Position numbers and translations under genes: made by a program. From Soonwooa buanensis (GTDB taxonomy: Bacteria > Bacteroidota > Bacteroidia > Flavobacteriales > Weeksellaceae), in the NCBI RefSeq assembly GCF_900167905.1, contig NZ_FUYZ01000011.1:57179-121178 (forward strand): DNA of 64,000 bases. Reading direction: 5' to 3'. Positions 52,355 to 62,550 of this stretch are shown in pieces; the stretch's first letter is position 1; each line of letters begins with the position of its first letter. The notes beneath the pieces are model-generated. The model was given only the letters and a program-made list of their open reading frames with translations, was not told the DNA's origin and ran no database searches.

Positions 52355-54838
52355 ATGGAAACTAAAAAGACATCAAAAAGAAAGAAAATAATTTTGACAA
52401 GTATTTCTGTTCTATTGTTACTTTTGGTAACTTTTCCTTTTCTGCTCAACATTTATCTAAAAAGTAAGCTCCCTGATTTAGTCAACGAAAAAACACCTTA
52501 TCATGTGGATATGGCTCAATTTAATTTTGATTTAATCTCGGGAAATCTTCATATCAACGATGTTAAAATAAAAACTAAAAATCCTAAAGATACGGCTGTT
52601 ACACAATTATCTGGAACTATTGGCGAATTAGAGGTTGCTGATTTTGGCGTTTTCAAAGCGCTGTTTTCTAAAACTTACAAAGCGAAACTTGTTAAAATTA
52701 AAAACCCAAACTTGGATATTCGGTTTGCAAAAAAGAAAAAAGATGCCGCAAAAAATAACAAAAAACCAGACATTTTCCTCAGCGAATTACTGATCGAAAA
52801 TGGTGAGCTAAAAGCTGTCAATCATGAAGGTAAATCGGTTTTTAATGGTAACAAAATCAATGTTGATCTTCAAGATATTGATCTCAATAATGATGACAAT
52901 ACGCGTCTGCCGATTGGTTTTAAAAAATTGAGCATTCATGCAGAAAATCTTGTTGTTACGGTTAACGATTATTATCAAATTCTGGCGGATAAAGTTAATA
53001 CGGTTGATAAAGAAATAGCCATCCAAAATCTGCATCTTAACCCGACACAATCGCCATCGGAATATAATGCGAAAAGTGTTTTCGATTTTAAAGCTAAAAA
53101 TTTTACGGCGTCTAATCTCAACATTAACCGTGATTCGCTAATTGCGGAAAGCACTTTAATTGACGAGCCAAATTTGACGATAACTTCAACCAACAAAAAG
53201 ATCGTAAAGGACAATCCTAAAGAACTGAATCTCAAAATTGCGTTAAAGGATATCAATCTCAAAAACGGGAAATTATTGGTGCAAAAATCGGATAAAACGA
53301 AGAGCGCTTCTGCTGACAAATTCAATATTAATATTACAAAAATTGTATTTGATAAAAACACGGTTAAAGAAAAAATTCCTTTCAAATTTGATCAGCATAA
53401 TGTTGATATTTCTAAAGTTTATTTCCGTGCAAACAATAACCAAGAAGTGCGTGTTGGCCATATTTTCACAAAAGATGCTAACCTTGCGATAGACAGTATT
53501 CAGCTAGCGAAACTAGGTGCAAACCCAAATCAAAATCTTTGGTCAGGTTTTATTAAAAAAGTCAATATTCAGAATATTAAACCAAAATTTGATGGTCAAA
53601 AAATTAATTTAAATCTCAATTCAATTACGGTTGATGATGCAAAAATCGCGATGATTTCTAAAACCAATAAATCTGCAAAAAAATCAGAAAATAAGAATTC
53701 GGATTTAAATTTAAATATTGGCGCTATAAAACTGAATAATACCAACTTTAAACAACTAACAAATACAGGACAACAAAAAGCTTCAGTTGCTAGTATTAAT
53801 GCGGTTTTCAACAATTTTAAAATCAATGAAACGACTTTAAAATCCAAGACAGCATTTACGATTGCTAATCATGATATTAAAACAGGAGAAATCTTTGTCG
53901 ATGCTGATAAATACTATACTTTGCGCATTAAAAACTTTGAAAATAATGATAAAATTAGTAACATCAAAAATTTAGCATTTAAATCGAAATATAATCGCAA
54001 AGAGTTTTCTCGGGTTATTTCGAAACAAGAAGATTTATACGATGTTACTGCGAATAGTATTCAGATTTTTGATCGCGTGTCATTATTCGAAAATCATGAC
54101 CAAATTCTTTTAAATAAAGTTGTATTAGATGGTGTTAAATGTAGCATTTTTCATGATCTAGCGCCACCCGAAGACAAAAGTGCCAGAACAATGTTTAATG
54201 AAAAACTGAGAAATATAAAGATTCCTTTGTTTGTTAACACTGTTGAACTTCGCAACTCTTATGTTTCTTACGAAGAAGATGCGGTTAACAACAACAAACC
54301 TGGCAAATTATTTATGGATGCTTTTAATGCAACGATCAAAAATGTCGGGAACGGAAAAGTAAAAGGAACATCCAGCGTGGTGGCTGTTAATGCAGGTTTT
54401 AAGTTTTTTGGGACAGCTCCTACGAAGGTTAATTGGACTTTTGATGTGTTAAATAAAATGGACAATTTTAAGATCAATGGAAAAATTGAAGGTCTTTCTG
54501 CCAACGAGGTCAATCTTTTTGTTAGACCTTATCTTAACCTAACTTTGGACGGTGAGATCAATTATTTGAAATTCGATTATTTCGGAAATAAAAATGTCAT
54601 TAAAGGTGATTTCTTCCTAAATCATCACAATATTAAAGTTAACTTCCTCAACAAAAAAGGAGAAAAACGCAAATTCTTGAGCAAAGCTGTTAATGTTTTA
54701 GTGAAAAGCGATGCAAAAGATGGCGGCAAAAATGTACAAATCGAAAAAGAAAGAGATGCCGATCGTTCGTTCTTCAACATGCTGTGGAAAGGTATTATGG
54801 AAGGATTAAAGAAAACTTTAATCTCGGAGAAAATCTAA
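52355..54838 (+). CDS. AsmA-like / DUF748 envelope protein
   Basis: 827 residues. One N-terminal TM helix (IILTSISVLLLLLVTFPFLLNIYL) anchors a long, beta-strand-rich periplasmic domain with repeated LNLN...I...IDNA-type strands and DINLKNGKLLV, LLIENGELKAVN units, as in AsmA/DUF748 proteins of the repeating-beta-groove lipid-transfer superfamily. Likely involved in envelope lipid homeostasis (family knowledge). Overlaps the convergent gene by four bases. Confidence 0.8.
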   Translation: METKKTSKRKKIILTSISVLLLLLVTFPFLLNIYLKSKLPDLVNEKTPYHVDMAQFNFDLISGNLHINDVKIKTKNPKDTAVTQLSGTIGELEVADFGVFKALFSKTYKAKLVKIKNPNLDIRFAKKKKDAAKNNKKPDIFLSELLIENGELKAVNHEGKSVFNGNKINVDLQDIDLNNDDNTRLPIGFKKLSIHAENLVVTVNDYYQILADKVNTVDKEIAIQNLHLNPTQSPSEYNAKSVFDFKAKNFTASNLNINRDSLIAESTLIDEPNLTITSTNKKIVKDNPKELNLKIALKDINLKNGKLLVQKSDKTKSASADKFNINITKIVFDKNTVKEKIPFKFDQHNVDISKVYFRANNNQEVRVGHIFTKDANLAIDSIQLAKLGANPNQNLWSGFIKKVNIQNIKPKFDGQKINLNLNSITVDDAKIAMISKTNKSAKKSENKNSDLNLNIGAIKLNNTNFKQLTNTGQQKASVASINAVFNNFKINETTLKSKTAFTIANHDIKTGEIFVDADKYYTLRIKNFENNDKISNIKNLAFKSKYNRKEFSRVISKQEDLYDVTANSIQIFDRVSLFENHDQILLNKVVLDGVKCSIFHDLAPPEDKSARTMFNEKLRNIKIPLFVNTVELRNSYVSYEEDAVNNNKPGKLFMDAFNATIKNVGNGKVKGTSSVVAVNAGFKFFGTAPTKVNWTFDVLNKMDNFKINGKIEGLSANEVNLFVRPYLNLTLDGEINYLKFDYFGNKNVIKGDFFLNHHNIKVNFLNKKGEKRKFLSKAVNVLVKSDAKDGGKNVQIEKERDADRSFFNMLWKGIMEGLKKTLISEKI

Positions 54839-55506
54839 GAAACTTTACCCACTCGAAAGACTAAAGCCGTGTAAAGTTCATCCAATTGACTTTCATCGTA
54901 ATACAGAAAAGGTAAAGAAAAATTGGATCCATTTTTTAAAAATATTCGGATGACATGCTTACGCCATTTGGGTTTCTCAAGTTTTAAAGTCCGAATATCA
55001 CTAAACTTCAATTGCTTACTAGGTTCTTCGAAATACATTCGCAAAACTTCCCAACCACTAGCTTTTCCTGTCAAATCATAGTTAACAGGCATATAAGACA
55101 AAACTTGATTATCAAACCGAACTTGGATGATTTTGTTAGCTCGTAACAAGAGTTTTACACCAAGATAAAGCCCATAAAGTGATGTTGCAGTGATTATTAA
55201 ACTTAAAATTAGAAAAGTAATGTCATCAAAAAAAGTGTGGTTTTCTAACATACTTGTCACTGAATCAACAAATAAAAAACTGAAAAAACAACCGATGAAA
55301 ACCAAGACAGAACCAAATAAAATGATGCGCACAGGTTGAATTTTAATTTCAACAACCGATTGATTTCTGTAATTGTAACGTGAAAGATTAGATTTGTTAT
55401 TACGAGAAATTATAACGAATAATACACCAACAAAAACTGCAACAGTAATCGTCAATACAATAATCATTATACTCGAATTCAAATAGTTTGTACCTGTGAA
55501 AAGCAT
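54835..55506 (-). CDS. Hypothetical membrane protein
   Basis: 223 residues with three hydrophobic segments (about 15-34, 58-78, 97-120) and a C-terminal soluble domain (IIQVRFDNQVLSYMPVNYDL, DIRTLKLEKPKWRKHVIRIF) that could be a bacterial PH-like fold. No family recognised. The ATG at 55467 (MIIVLTITVAVF) is an equally good start. Its stop overlaps the AsmA-like gene. Confidence 0.65.
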   Translation of the reverse strand: MLFTGTNYLNSSIMIIVLTITVAVFVGVLFVIISRNNKSNLSRYNYRNQSVVEIKIQPVRIILFGSVLVFIGCFFSFLFVDSVTSMLENHTFFDDITFLILSLIITATSLYGLYLGVKLLLRANKIIQVRFDNQVLSYMPVNYDLTGKASGWEVLRMYFEEPSKQLKFSDIRTLKLEKPKWRKHVIRIFLKNGSNFSLPFLYYDESQLDELYTALVFRVGKVS

Positions 55507-55604
55507 ATAGCAGCCAATTGTAATACTTACAAAAATAAAAGATAAACCTATGATCTTTTATTTATTTTTGCTTTCTATAAGTTGAAAATTTTTACTAAGA
55601 TAGA

Positions 55605-56603
55605 CTAATTATCGTAATTTCTTACAGCTAATTTTAAAGTTTTTTCCATTCTTTCACGTAATTTCAAAGGTTTTAGAACAGTTAAGAACTCCCCCATTCC
55701 TAGGATCACTCTCTCTAGCTCAAAATTCAACTGAACACATATTCTAAAAATTGTTCCGTTTTTGTCTTCATTTAAAATCTGTTGACTGTGATGGAAAGGC
55801 TTTGTTTTGACATAAGGCGCATGTTTTTTGGAAACAAAAAAATCTACATTTCGTGGACGCTGCGTTTCTGAAACTGTTGCACCAATGACTTCTCCAAAAT
55901 AGCGATCAGCATCCAAATTATAATCAATGTAAGTTGAATTTTCATCGACATCAATTTCCTGCATTCTGTCCAAAGCCAAATTATAAAGTTTTCCTTTGTG
56001 AAGGCAAATCAAAAACCAACGATTATTATATTCTTTCAATAATTGTGGATGAACAGTCATATTTTGCGCTTCACGAGCGGTAAAACTTTGATACAAAATT
56101 CGTAAAACCTGCTTATTGAGAATCGCTTGATACAAAACATCAATGTATTCTAAACCTTTTAAACGTTCGTTTTTGTCGAGATGAATAATTGATTTTTGTT
56201 GAGTTGCTTGGATTGAATCTTCCAATTTTTGGATAACTCCATTCATTTCCTTAAACATCGAAAAATCCTTAAACTGCTTCAAAATCTGCACAGCGTCGGT
56301 CATCGCTTTCAAATCACTTTCAGTGACTGAAATATTATGAATACTGTAATCGGGATCGCTGTAACGATAGTATTTTCGTTCGTAAACCTCAATAGGCGCT
56401 TCATAACCAAATTTTTCGCTTCGCATATTCTGCAAATCCAATTGCACGGTACGTTTACTAACAAAGGATTCTTTACCTTCAAATTCGAACAAGGCTTCCG
56501 AACACTCATCGATTAAATCGTCAAGCGTATATTTTTTATACTTGTTTTTCAAGCATTTGTCGAGGGTTTTGTACCGAATTAAAGCGTTTTTGTTAGAAGA
56601 CAC
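55605..56603 (-). CDS. WYL-domain transcriptional regulator
   Basis: 332 residues: N-terminal winged-helix region (NALIRYKTLDKCLKNKYKKY, KRTVQLDLQNMRSE), WYL domain (about 165-235: NKQVLRILYQSF, HPQLLKEYNNRWFLICLH) and a WCX extension (ERVILGMGEFLTVLKP). WYL regulators bind nucleic-acid or nucleotide ligands and often control DNA-damage, phage-defence and RNA-repair genes. It lies 1.3 kb from the rtcB promoter, separated by hopJ and csp genes, and is the natural candidate to bind TACGCAA-N5-TTGCGCA, but this is unproven; no copy of that dyad was seen before its own gene. Confidence 0.9.
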   Translation of the reverse strand: MSSNKNALIRYKTLDKCLKNKYKKYTLDDLIDECSEALFEFEGKESFVSKRTVQLDLQNMRSEKFGYEAPIEVYERKYYRYSDPDYSIHNISVTESDLKAMTDAVQILKQFKDFSMFKEMNGVIQKLEDSIQATQQKSIIHLDKNERLKGLEYIDVLYQAILNKQVLRILYQSFTAREAQNMTVHPQLLKEYNNRWFLICLHKGKLYNLALDRMQEIDVDENSTYIDYNLDADRYFGEVIGATVSETQRPRNVDFFVSKKHAPYVKTKPFHHSQQILNEDKNGTIFRICVQLNFELERVILGMGEFLTVLKPLKLRERMEKTLKLAVRNYDN

Positions 56604-56656
56604 GGCATATAGATTTAAAATTATTATTTGAGATTTGAAATTCTGATTTCTAAAAC

Positions 56657-56992
56657 CTAAGATTTAAGTCCTAAGGCATTTCCTTCAAAGGAAATTCCGT
56701 CCCAACCGAACTTCATAAAGTTTCGGATATTTTGATGGTCATCGGTTTCCGGATGTTCTAAAACATCTTTGCGATAGAAATCTCCGAACAGATTTAATGT
56801 TTCATCTTTTGAAAGGTTATTAAGTTTAGCAAAACTAAAAATCTTGCATGAACCGTTGTTTTGATTGACTTCGTTTAGCGCTTCACCATTTGTGAATTTT
56901 GTTGGTGTGAAATTATAATTCGCATCAATATGCTCAATAACATCATTGAATTGAATAGTTTCTGGTTCGTTTTTAAGCTGGTCTAAAATCAT
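56657..56992 (-). CDS. HopJ type III effector-like family protein
   Basis: 111 residues of the HopJ family, which was named from a Pseudomonas effector but is common in free-living bacteria. QFNDVIEHIDANYNFTPTKF, NGSCKIFSFAKLNNLSK and RKDVLEHPETDDHQNIRNF are the family pattern. No secretion system is implied here; the cellular role is unknown. Lies 53 bases upstream of the WYL gene on the same strand, so possibly co-transcribed with it. Confidence 0.88.
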   Translation of the reverse strand: MILDQLKNEPETIQFNDVIEHIDANYNFTPTKFTNGEALNEVNQNNGSCKIFSFAKLNNLSKDETLNLFGDFYRKDVLEHPETDDHQNIRNFMKFGWDGISFEGNALGLKS

Positions 56993-57076
56993 TTTAAATT
57001 GTAATTATCTGATAAAAATAATCAACCTAAACAATCTACGCAACTCCAATGCGCAATAAATTTTCGAGTACAAAAA

Positions 57077-57103
57077 AAGCTTGTCTCTTTTCGAAACAAG
57101 CTT
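57077..57103 (-). terminator. Terminator of the cold-shock gene
   Basis: AAGCTTGT / ACAAGCTT stem with A/T flanks, T-rich on the minus strand, 23 bases after the stop. Confidence 0.8.
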
Positions 57104-57125
57104 AGATATTAAGTTGAAGTAAAGA

Positions 57126-57560
57126 TTACTTCACAATTTTAATATTAACTGCTGAAAAACCTTTTGGAGATTTCTCTTTCTCGTAAGTTACTTTGTGACC
57201 TTTTTTCAATTCTTCTTCCGAGTTGTTGATGTGGAAAAAGATATTTTCTTTCGATCCGTTTTCAGTGATGAAACCATAACCTTTATCACTCAAGAATGTA
57301 ATAATTCCTGTGATTTCAGTATCGTCCACCTCAATAGGAGCTGCGCCCAATTGAATATCGTCTAGGTCGATTTCAATTTTTTCACGTTGGTCTGGTGGCG
57401 TGCTTGTCAATTGACCAAACTCGTCCACGTACATAAACATTTCGTCAAGCGCTTTACCTTTGTTGTTATCAGATTTGCGCTCTTCGCGGCGTGCCGCTTT
57501 TTCTTTTTGTTTCTGTTGTTTCTTTTTAAAGTTTTCTTTTTTTGAGAAAGAATCTGCCAT
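57126..57560 (-). CDS. Cold-shock domain protein with basic N-terminal extension
   Basis: 144 residues. Residues 1-40 are an extreme Lys/Arg/Glu/Gln tract (KKENFKKKQQKQKEKAARRE), then a linker, and a C-terminal cold-shock domain from about 78: GIITFLSDKGYGFITENG with RNP1 KGYGFIT, and ENIFFHIN with RNP2. An RNA-binding chaperone, of the flavobacterial long type. A -7 box about 240 bases upstream implies a long 5' untranslated leader, as is common for cold-shock mRNAs. Divergent from the rtcB operon. Confidence 0.92.
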   Translation of the reverse strand: MADSFSKKENFKKKQQKQKEKAARREERKSDNNKGKALDEMFMYVDEFGQLTSTPPDQREKIEIDLDDIQLGAAPIEVDDTEITGIITFLSDKGYGFITENGSKENIFFHINNSEEELKKGHKVTYEKEKSPKGFSAVNIKIVK

Positions 57561-57798
57561 AAATATTTTAAAATTTTATTTTAATGTTACTAAATTACAC
57601 GTTATTTTGAGTTCAATTTTCGGTTAAAACCTACTTTAATTGACCTCTTCATTGTTCGAGAATCCCGAGAGATTTCTCTTCTGTTTGTCGTAGTTTGTAT
57701 TTAAGTTGCTGGTAAAAGCAGCGAAAAACTGAAAGTAATGAATATAATAAACTCTTCTAAGTTTACGAAAAACAAGTGCTTTCTTTACTAATGCGTTA

Positions 57799-57806
57799 CA
57801 AAGATA
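57799..57806 (-). promoter_or_regulatory. -7 box of the cold-shock gene
   Basis: TATCTTTG on the minus strand. Would give a leader of about 230 bases before the csp ATG at 57560. Confidence 0.55.
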
Positions 57807-57901
57807 CGATAAAAGAAATTAATAACGATAGTTTCTTAATTCTGTGCAGATTATATTTTCATTGAAAACTTTTTTCAAAAAAAAATTAAAATATTTTTTA
57901 C

Positions 57902-57940
57902 TACGCAAAAAGATTGCGCAATTAGATTTTTACTTTGCAT
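57902..57940 (+). promoter_or_regulatory. Shared promoter/operator of the rtcB RNA-repair operon
   Basis: TACGCAA (57902-57908), five bases, TTGCGCA (57914-57920), ten bases, TACTTTGCAT (57931-57940) then CATCAAA. Layout and most bases match the promoter of the Y-RNA/TROVE locus (33762-33800). Both are also preceded by a TTTTTTCAA and A/T-rich tract. Predicted start near 57943, leaving a leader of about 190 bases before rtcB. Confidence 0.75.
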
Positions 57941-57979
57941 CATCAAATTAACAGGAAAGTTATAAATGTCGAATTACTG

Positions 57980-59511
<1,532 letters not shown>

Positions 59512-59605
59512 GACTTTAGATTTGAAATTTGATGTTTGAAATTTGAGATTCGAACGCTTAATCTTAACGCTAAACTTTAGACGTAAAACTTTAAACATTA
59601 CAAAA

Positions 59606-60352
59606 ATGGAAACAAAAATAAAAGAGAAATTAAGAACTCTTGAAATAGAGAAAAATATAAAAATCCTTTTGGCAATAGAGTCTGGAAGTCGGTCTTGGGG
59701 ATTTGCTTCGCCCGACAGCGATTACGACATCCGCTTTATATACAAGCATCCGAAGGATTGGTATCTGTCGCCGTGGGAGAAAAAAGATACGATAGAATTC
59801 ATGACCAAAGATGATTTGGACGGTTCTGGATGGGATTTGAGGAAGACTATGTTGCTTTTAGCAAAATCAAATGTTCCGCTTTTGGAGCATTTGTACTCGC
59901 ATATTTTTTATGTGAAAAATTATGATTTCCTCGAAAAAATGTGCGACTTGGCAAAAGATGCTTTCTCTCCAATTGCGGTATCATTTCATTATTTAGGAAT
60001 CGCCAAAAAGTATTTGGAAATTTGCAAAACAGATGAAGTGAAACTAAAAGATTATTTCTACTGTTTAAGAACGACTTTAGCCACAAAATGGGTGGTTGAA
60101 AAAGGAAGTTTTCCGCCAGTAATCTTTTACGAAATGTTGGATTTGTTGCCAACTTCAGAACGCGAAAAAGTGGAATATTCGTTAACCATAAAATCTAAAA
60201 ATGGTGAAAAGTATTTCCACCCAAAAGATGAAGAATTAACAAACTACTTAACTTCTGAAATTGCTTTTCTAAACGATAAAATAAAAGAACTTCCTTCAGG
60301 AAATTTTGATAAGTCGAAAGCGGAAAAGGTGTTTTTGGAGTTGGTGAAATAA
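59606..60352 (+). CDS. RlaP-type nucleotidyltransferase (first copy)
   Basis: 248 residues from ATG 59606 (a longer frame reaches 59543). DNA polymerase-beta superfamily, group RlaP/COG3541 (named for association with RNA repair). The core is ESGSRSWGFASPDSDYDIRF: GS at 27-28 and the metal Asp pair Asp39/Asp41. Likely adds nucleotides to RNA ends or modifies another molecule; the substrate is unknown. 94 bases after rtcB. Ends with a hairpin before the next gene. The second copy at 62547 is longer, with a similar core but different C-terminal half. Confidence 0.87.
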   Translation: METKIKEKLRTLEIEKNIKILLAIESGSRSWGFASPDSDYDIRFIYKHPKDWYLSPWEKKDTIEFMTKDDLDGSGWDLRKTMLLLAKSNVPLLEHLYSHIFYVKNYDFLEKMCDLAKDAFSPIAVSFHYLGIAKKYLEICKTDEVKLKDYFYCLRTTLATKWVVEKGSFPPVIFYEMLDLLPTSEREKVEYSLTIKSKNGEKYFHPKDEELTNYLTSEIAFLNDKIKELPSGNFDKSKAEKVFLELVK

Positions 60353-60358
60353 ATAAGC

Positions 60359-60380
60359 AGATTACGGGTTTCCGTAGTCT
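60359..60380 (+). terminator. Weak hairpin between nucleotidyltransferase and ATPase genes
   Basis: AGATTACGG-GTTT-CCGTAGTCT with one G-U pair, followed by GTTTTA. Possible partial terminator or attenuator splitting the operon. Confidence 0.45.
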
Positions 60381-60421
60381 GTTTTATGTAATAAATAATA
60401 TCTTTAATAAAAATAAAAAAC

Positions 60422-61357
60422 ATGAGTTTTAAACTAATAGCAATAATCAAACAAGCTTTAAATTTTTATGAGCATCAAACTTATGTTACTGATGAAATAA
60501 TAGATGTTGAAAAAGACTTTCCAATCTCTTTTTTAGATGAAAAAATTAATTCATATCATAATGAAGCTTTTTTTGAAGATTTAATTGAGTTTATTCCGCC
60601 GTCTTTTTTCAAGACGGAATTGTATTTTGATGAGAAAAATGATGAAGATAATTTTTCTAATCTTAGTTCAGGAGAAAAGCAGAAAGTCTATAGTTTGAAC
60701 TCTATTGTATATCATTTAAGAAATTTATTGTCGGTAAATAAGAATCCTAAAAAAAATGAACTTATTGTCTATAAAAACTTCAACATTATATTGGATGAAA
60801 TAGAACTATACTATCATCCAGAATTGCAACGTACATTCATTAAAGACTTGCTAGATTATATTCGGAAAATTGACTTTGAAAATAGATATTTTGATTGTAT
60901 CCCAAACATCAACATTATGTTCATTACTCATTCGCCTTTTATTTTATCAGATATTCCAAAACAAAATATTTTATTCTTAGACATTGATAGAGAAACCAAA
61001 AAATCAGCACCTCAAATCTATGAAGAAGATAATACCTTCGGGGCAAATATTCATGAAATGTTAACAAAGGGATTTTTTTTAGAAAGTACTAAAGGTAAAG
61101 TCGCAATATCAAAGATTAATGAGTTTCTGGAATTTTATAAAAAGAAAAACGAGTTAACTGCAAGCAAGTTTTTAACTCGCAGAGAATATTTTAAAAATAT
61201 TATAAAATTAATTGGTGAAGATTATATCAGAAATATTTTACAAAATCAGTTTGATGAATTAGACGAAAAATTTAATTCAAAATATTTAATTGAGAAGCGC
61301 GAAGAATTAAAAAAACAAATAGATCAAATTAACGAGCAACTAAATGAAAATTCTTAA
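60422..61357 (+). CDS. AAA/ABC-type ATPase, C-terminal half only (Walker A missing)
   Basis: 311 residues. The C-terminal part of an AAA_21-like ATPase: signature LSSGEKQ (81-87), Walker B NIILDEIELYYHPELQR with Asp125-Glu126, and H-loop FITHSPFILSD (His170). The upstream half holding Walker A and Q-loop is absent, and the protein starts mid-fold, so it is either a truncated remnant or works with a partner. It is AT-richer than its neighbours. The next gene, an HNH endonuclease, starts two bases after the stop; ATPase plus HNH is the layout of Septu (PtuA/PtuB)-type defence modules. Confidence 0.82.
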   Translation: MSFKLIAIIKQALNFYEHQTYVTDEIIDVEKDFPISFLDEKINSYHNEAFFEDLIEFIPPSFFKTELYFDEKNDEDNFSNLSSGEKQKVYSLNSIVYHLRNLLSVNKNPKKNELIVYKNFNIILDEIELYYHPELQRTFIKDLLDYIRKIDFENRYFDCIPNINIMFITHSPFILSDIPKQNILFLDIDRETKKSAPQIYEEDNTFGANIHEMLTKGFFLESTKGKVAISKINEFLEFYKKKNELTASKFLTRREYFKNIIKLIGEDYIRNILQNQFDELDEKFNSKYLIEKREELKKQIDQINEQLNENS

Positions 61358-61359
61358 TA

Positions 61360-62550
61360 ATGAGAAAAGTAAAATATCCATACAATAATCAAAGCGAAAA
61401 GGATACCTTTAATACACTCTATTACAATCTCATTAAAGATAGAATTGATGAATCTGGAATAAATGTTATTTTAAAGAAAATAAACAACAGTTACAACTTA
61501 GAAAAGCTTATTGTCAGTAATTTTTCCGAATTACTTGAAATTCAAGAAAAAATTAAACAATCTGCTCATTTAAAGAACTTAGAAGTTTTTTTTAAATTTA
61601 AAAAAAAGAAAGAAACAATATACCTGTATGATAAATTTCAACCATTTATTTCGAATTTTTTCATGGCAGAAAAAATTGATTTAAACTCTTGTCATTACTG
61701 TAATATTGATTTCATTAATACATTTGAAGAACATTATCAATTTAACTCTAAAAAAGAATTCATTTCAAAAGCGCCAAAAGAGATACTCACTATGATTGAT
61801 GTGATTTCAGAAAAAACCGCGAACGAAATTATAAAAAAAAGAACTTCGAATAACATAATTAATGAATTGAAACCAATATTAGGAGTACAAGTTTACACCA
61901 AATTATTTAATTGGTGGAACTCGTCAGCAATGAGTAATTCTTCAAAAGTTGATTTGAAAAATATTGTTGTCAAGAAAAACCATTATACTTTAGATCATGT
62001 GCTGCCAAAAAATGAATTTTCATTCTTTTCATTGAGTTTATACAACTTAGTTCCCTCGTGCTCTTCTTGTAATTCTAAATTCAAGCATATGAAAGAATTT
62101 ACAGTCAATAAAGATCTTTCAAAAATCTGTCCAACTTCTGAAGAGTTTCTCTCAGAAAATTTGATAGAATTCAAATTGAATTTTGATGTTAATGATCCTG
62201 ACTTCGAAAGTAAAATAAAAAAAATTAAGCAAATTGATGATGTCGAAGTTAAGATTAAAAATATGCAGTCTTTAGAAGGAGTTGATGAGTTTATTGAAAT
62301 TTTTAAAATCAAATCAAGGTATGAATTCCACAAAAATATATCATTCGATTTAATAAAAAAAAGAGAAAAATACTCCGATTCTCAACTTGATGAACTTGAA
62401 AAAATTTTTCTTAAAGAGCGAATATTTATTGACAAAGACACTTTCAAAAAGCACATTTTTGGTTCTGCTATTTTTGAAAAAGAAAATATGAATAAACCTT
62501 TTGAAAAGTATAAAAAAGATATTGCAAAACAATTAGGCTTAATACCATGA
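61360..62550 (+). CDS. HNH endonuclease (PtuB-like)
   Basis: 396 residues. HNH nuclease with a zinc site: CHYC (Cys111, Cys114), LDHVLPK with the catalytic Asp212-His213, LYNLVPSCSSCNSKFK with Asn229 and Cys234/Cys237. N- and C-terminal extensions are Lys-rich and lack other domains. Likely cleaves DNA or RNA under control of the ATPase partner, as in Septu-like systems (family inference). The stop overlaps the second nucleotidyltransferase start by four bases (ATGA), coupling this foreign-looking pair to the repair operon. Confidence 0.87.
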   Translation: MRKVKYPYNNQSEKDTFNTLYYNLIKDRIDESGINVILKKINNSYNLEKLIVSNFSELLEIQEKIKQSAHLKNLEVFFKFKKKKETIYLYDKFQPFISNFFMAEKIDLNSCHYCNIDFINTFEEHYQFNSKKEFISKAPKEILTMIDVISEKTANEIIKKRTSNNIINELKPILGVQVYTKLFNWWNSSAMSNSSKVDLKNIVVKKNHYTLDHVLPKNEFSFFSLSLYNLVPSCSSCNSKFKHMKEFTVNKDLSKICPTSEEFLSENLIEFKLNFDVNDPDFESKIKKIKQIDDVEVKIKNMQSLEGVDEFIEIFKIKSRYEFHKNISFDLIKKREKYSDSQLDELEKIFLKERIFIDKDTFKKHIFGSAIFEKENMNKPFEKYKKDIAKQLGLIP

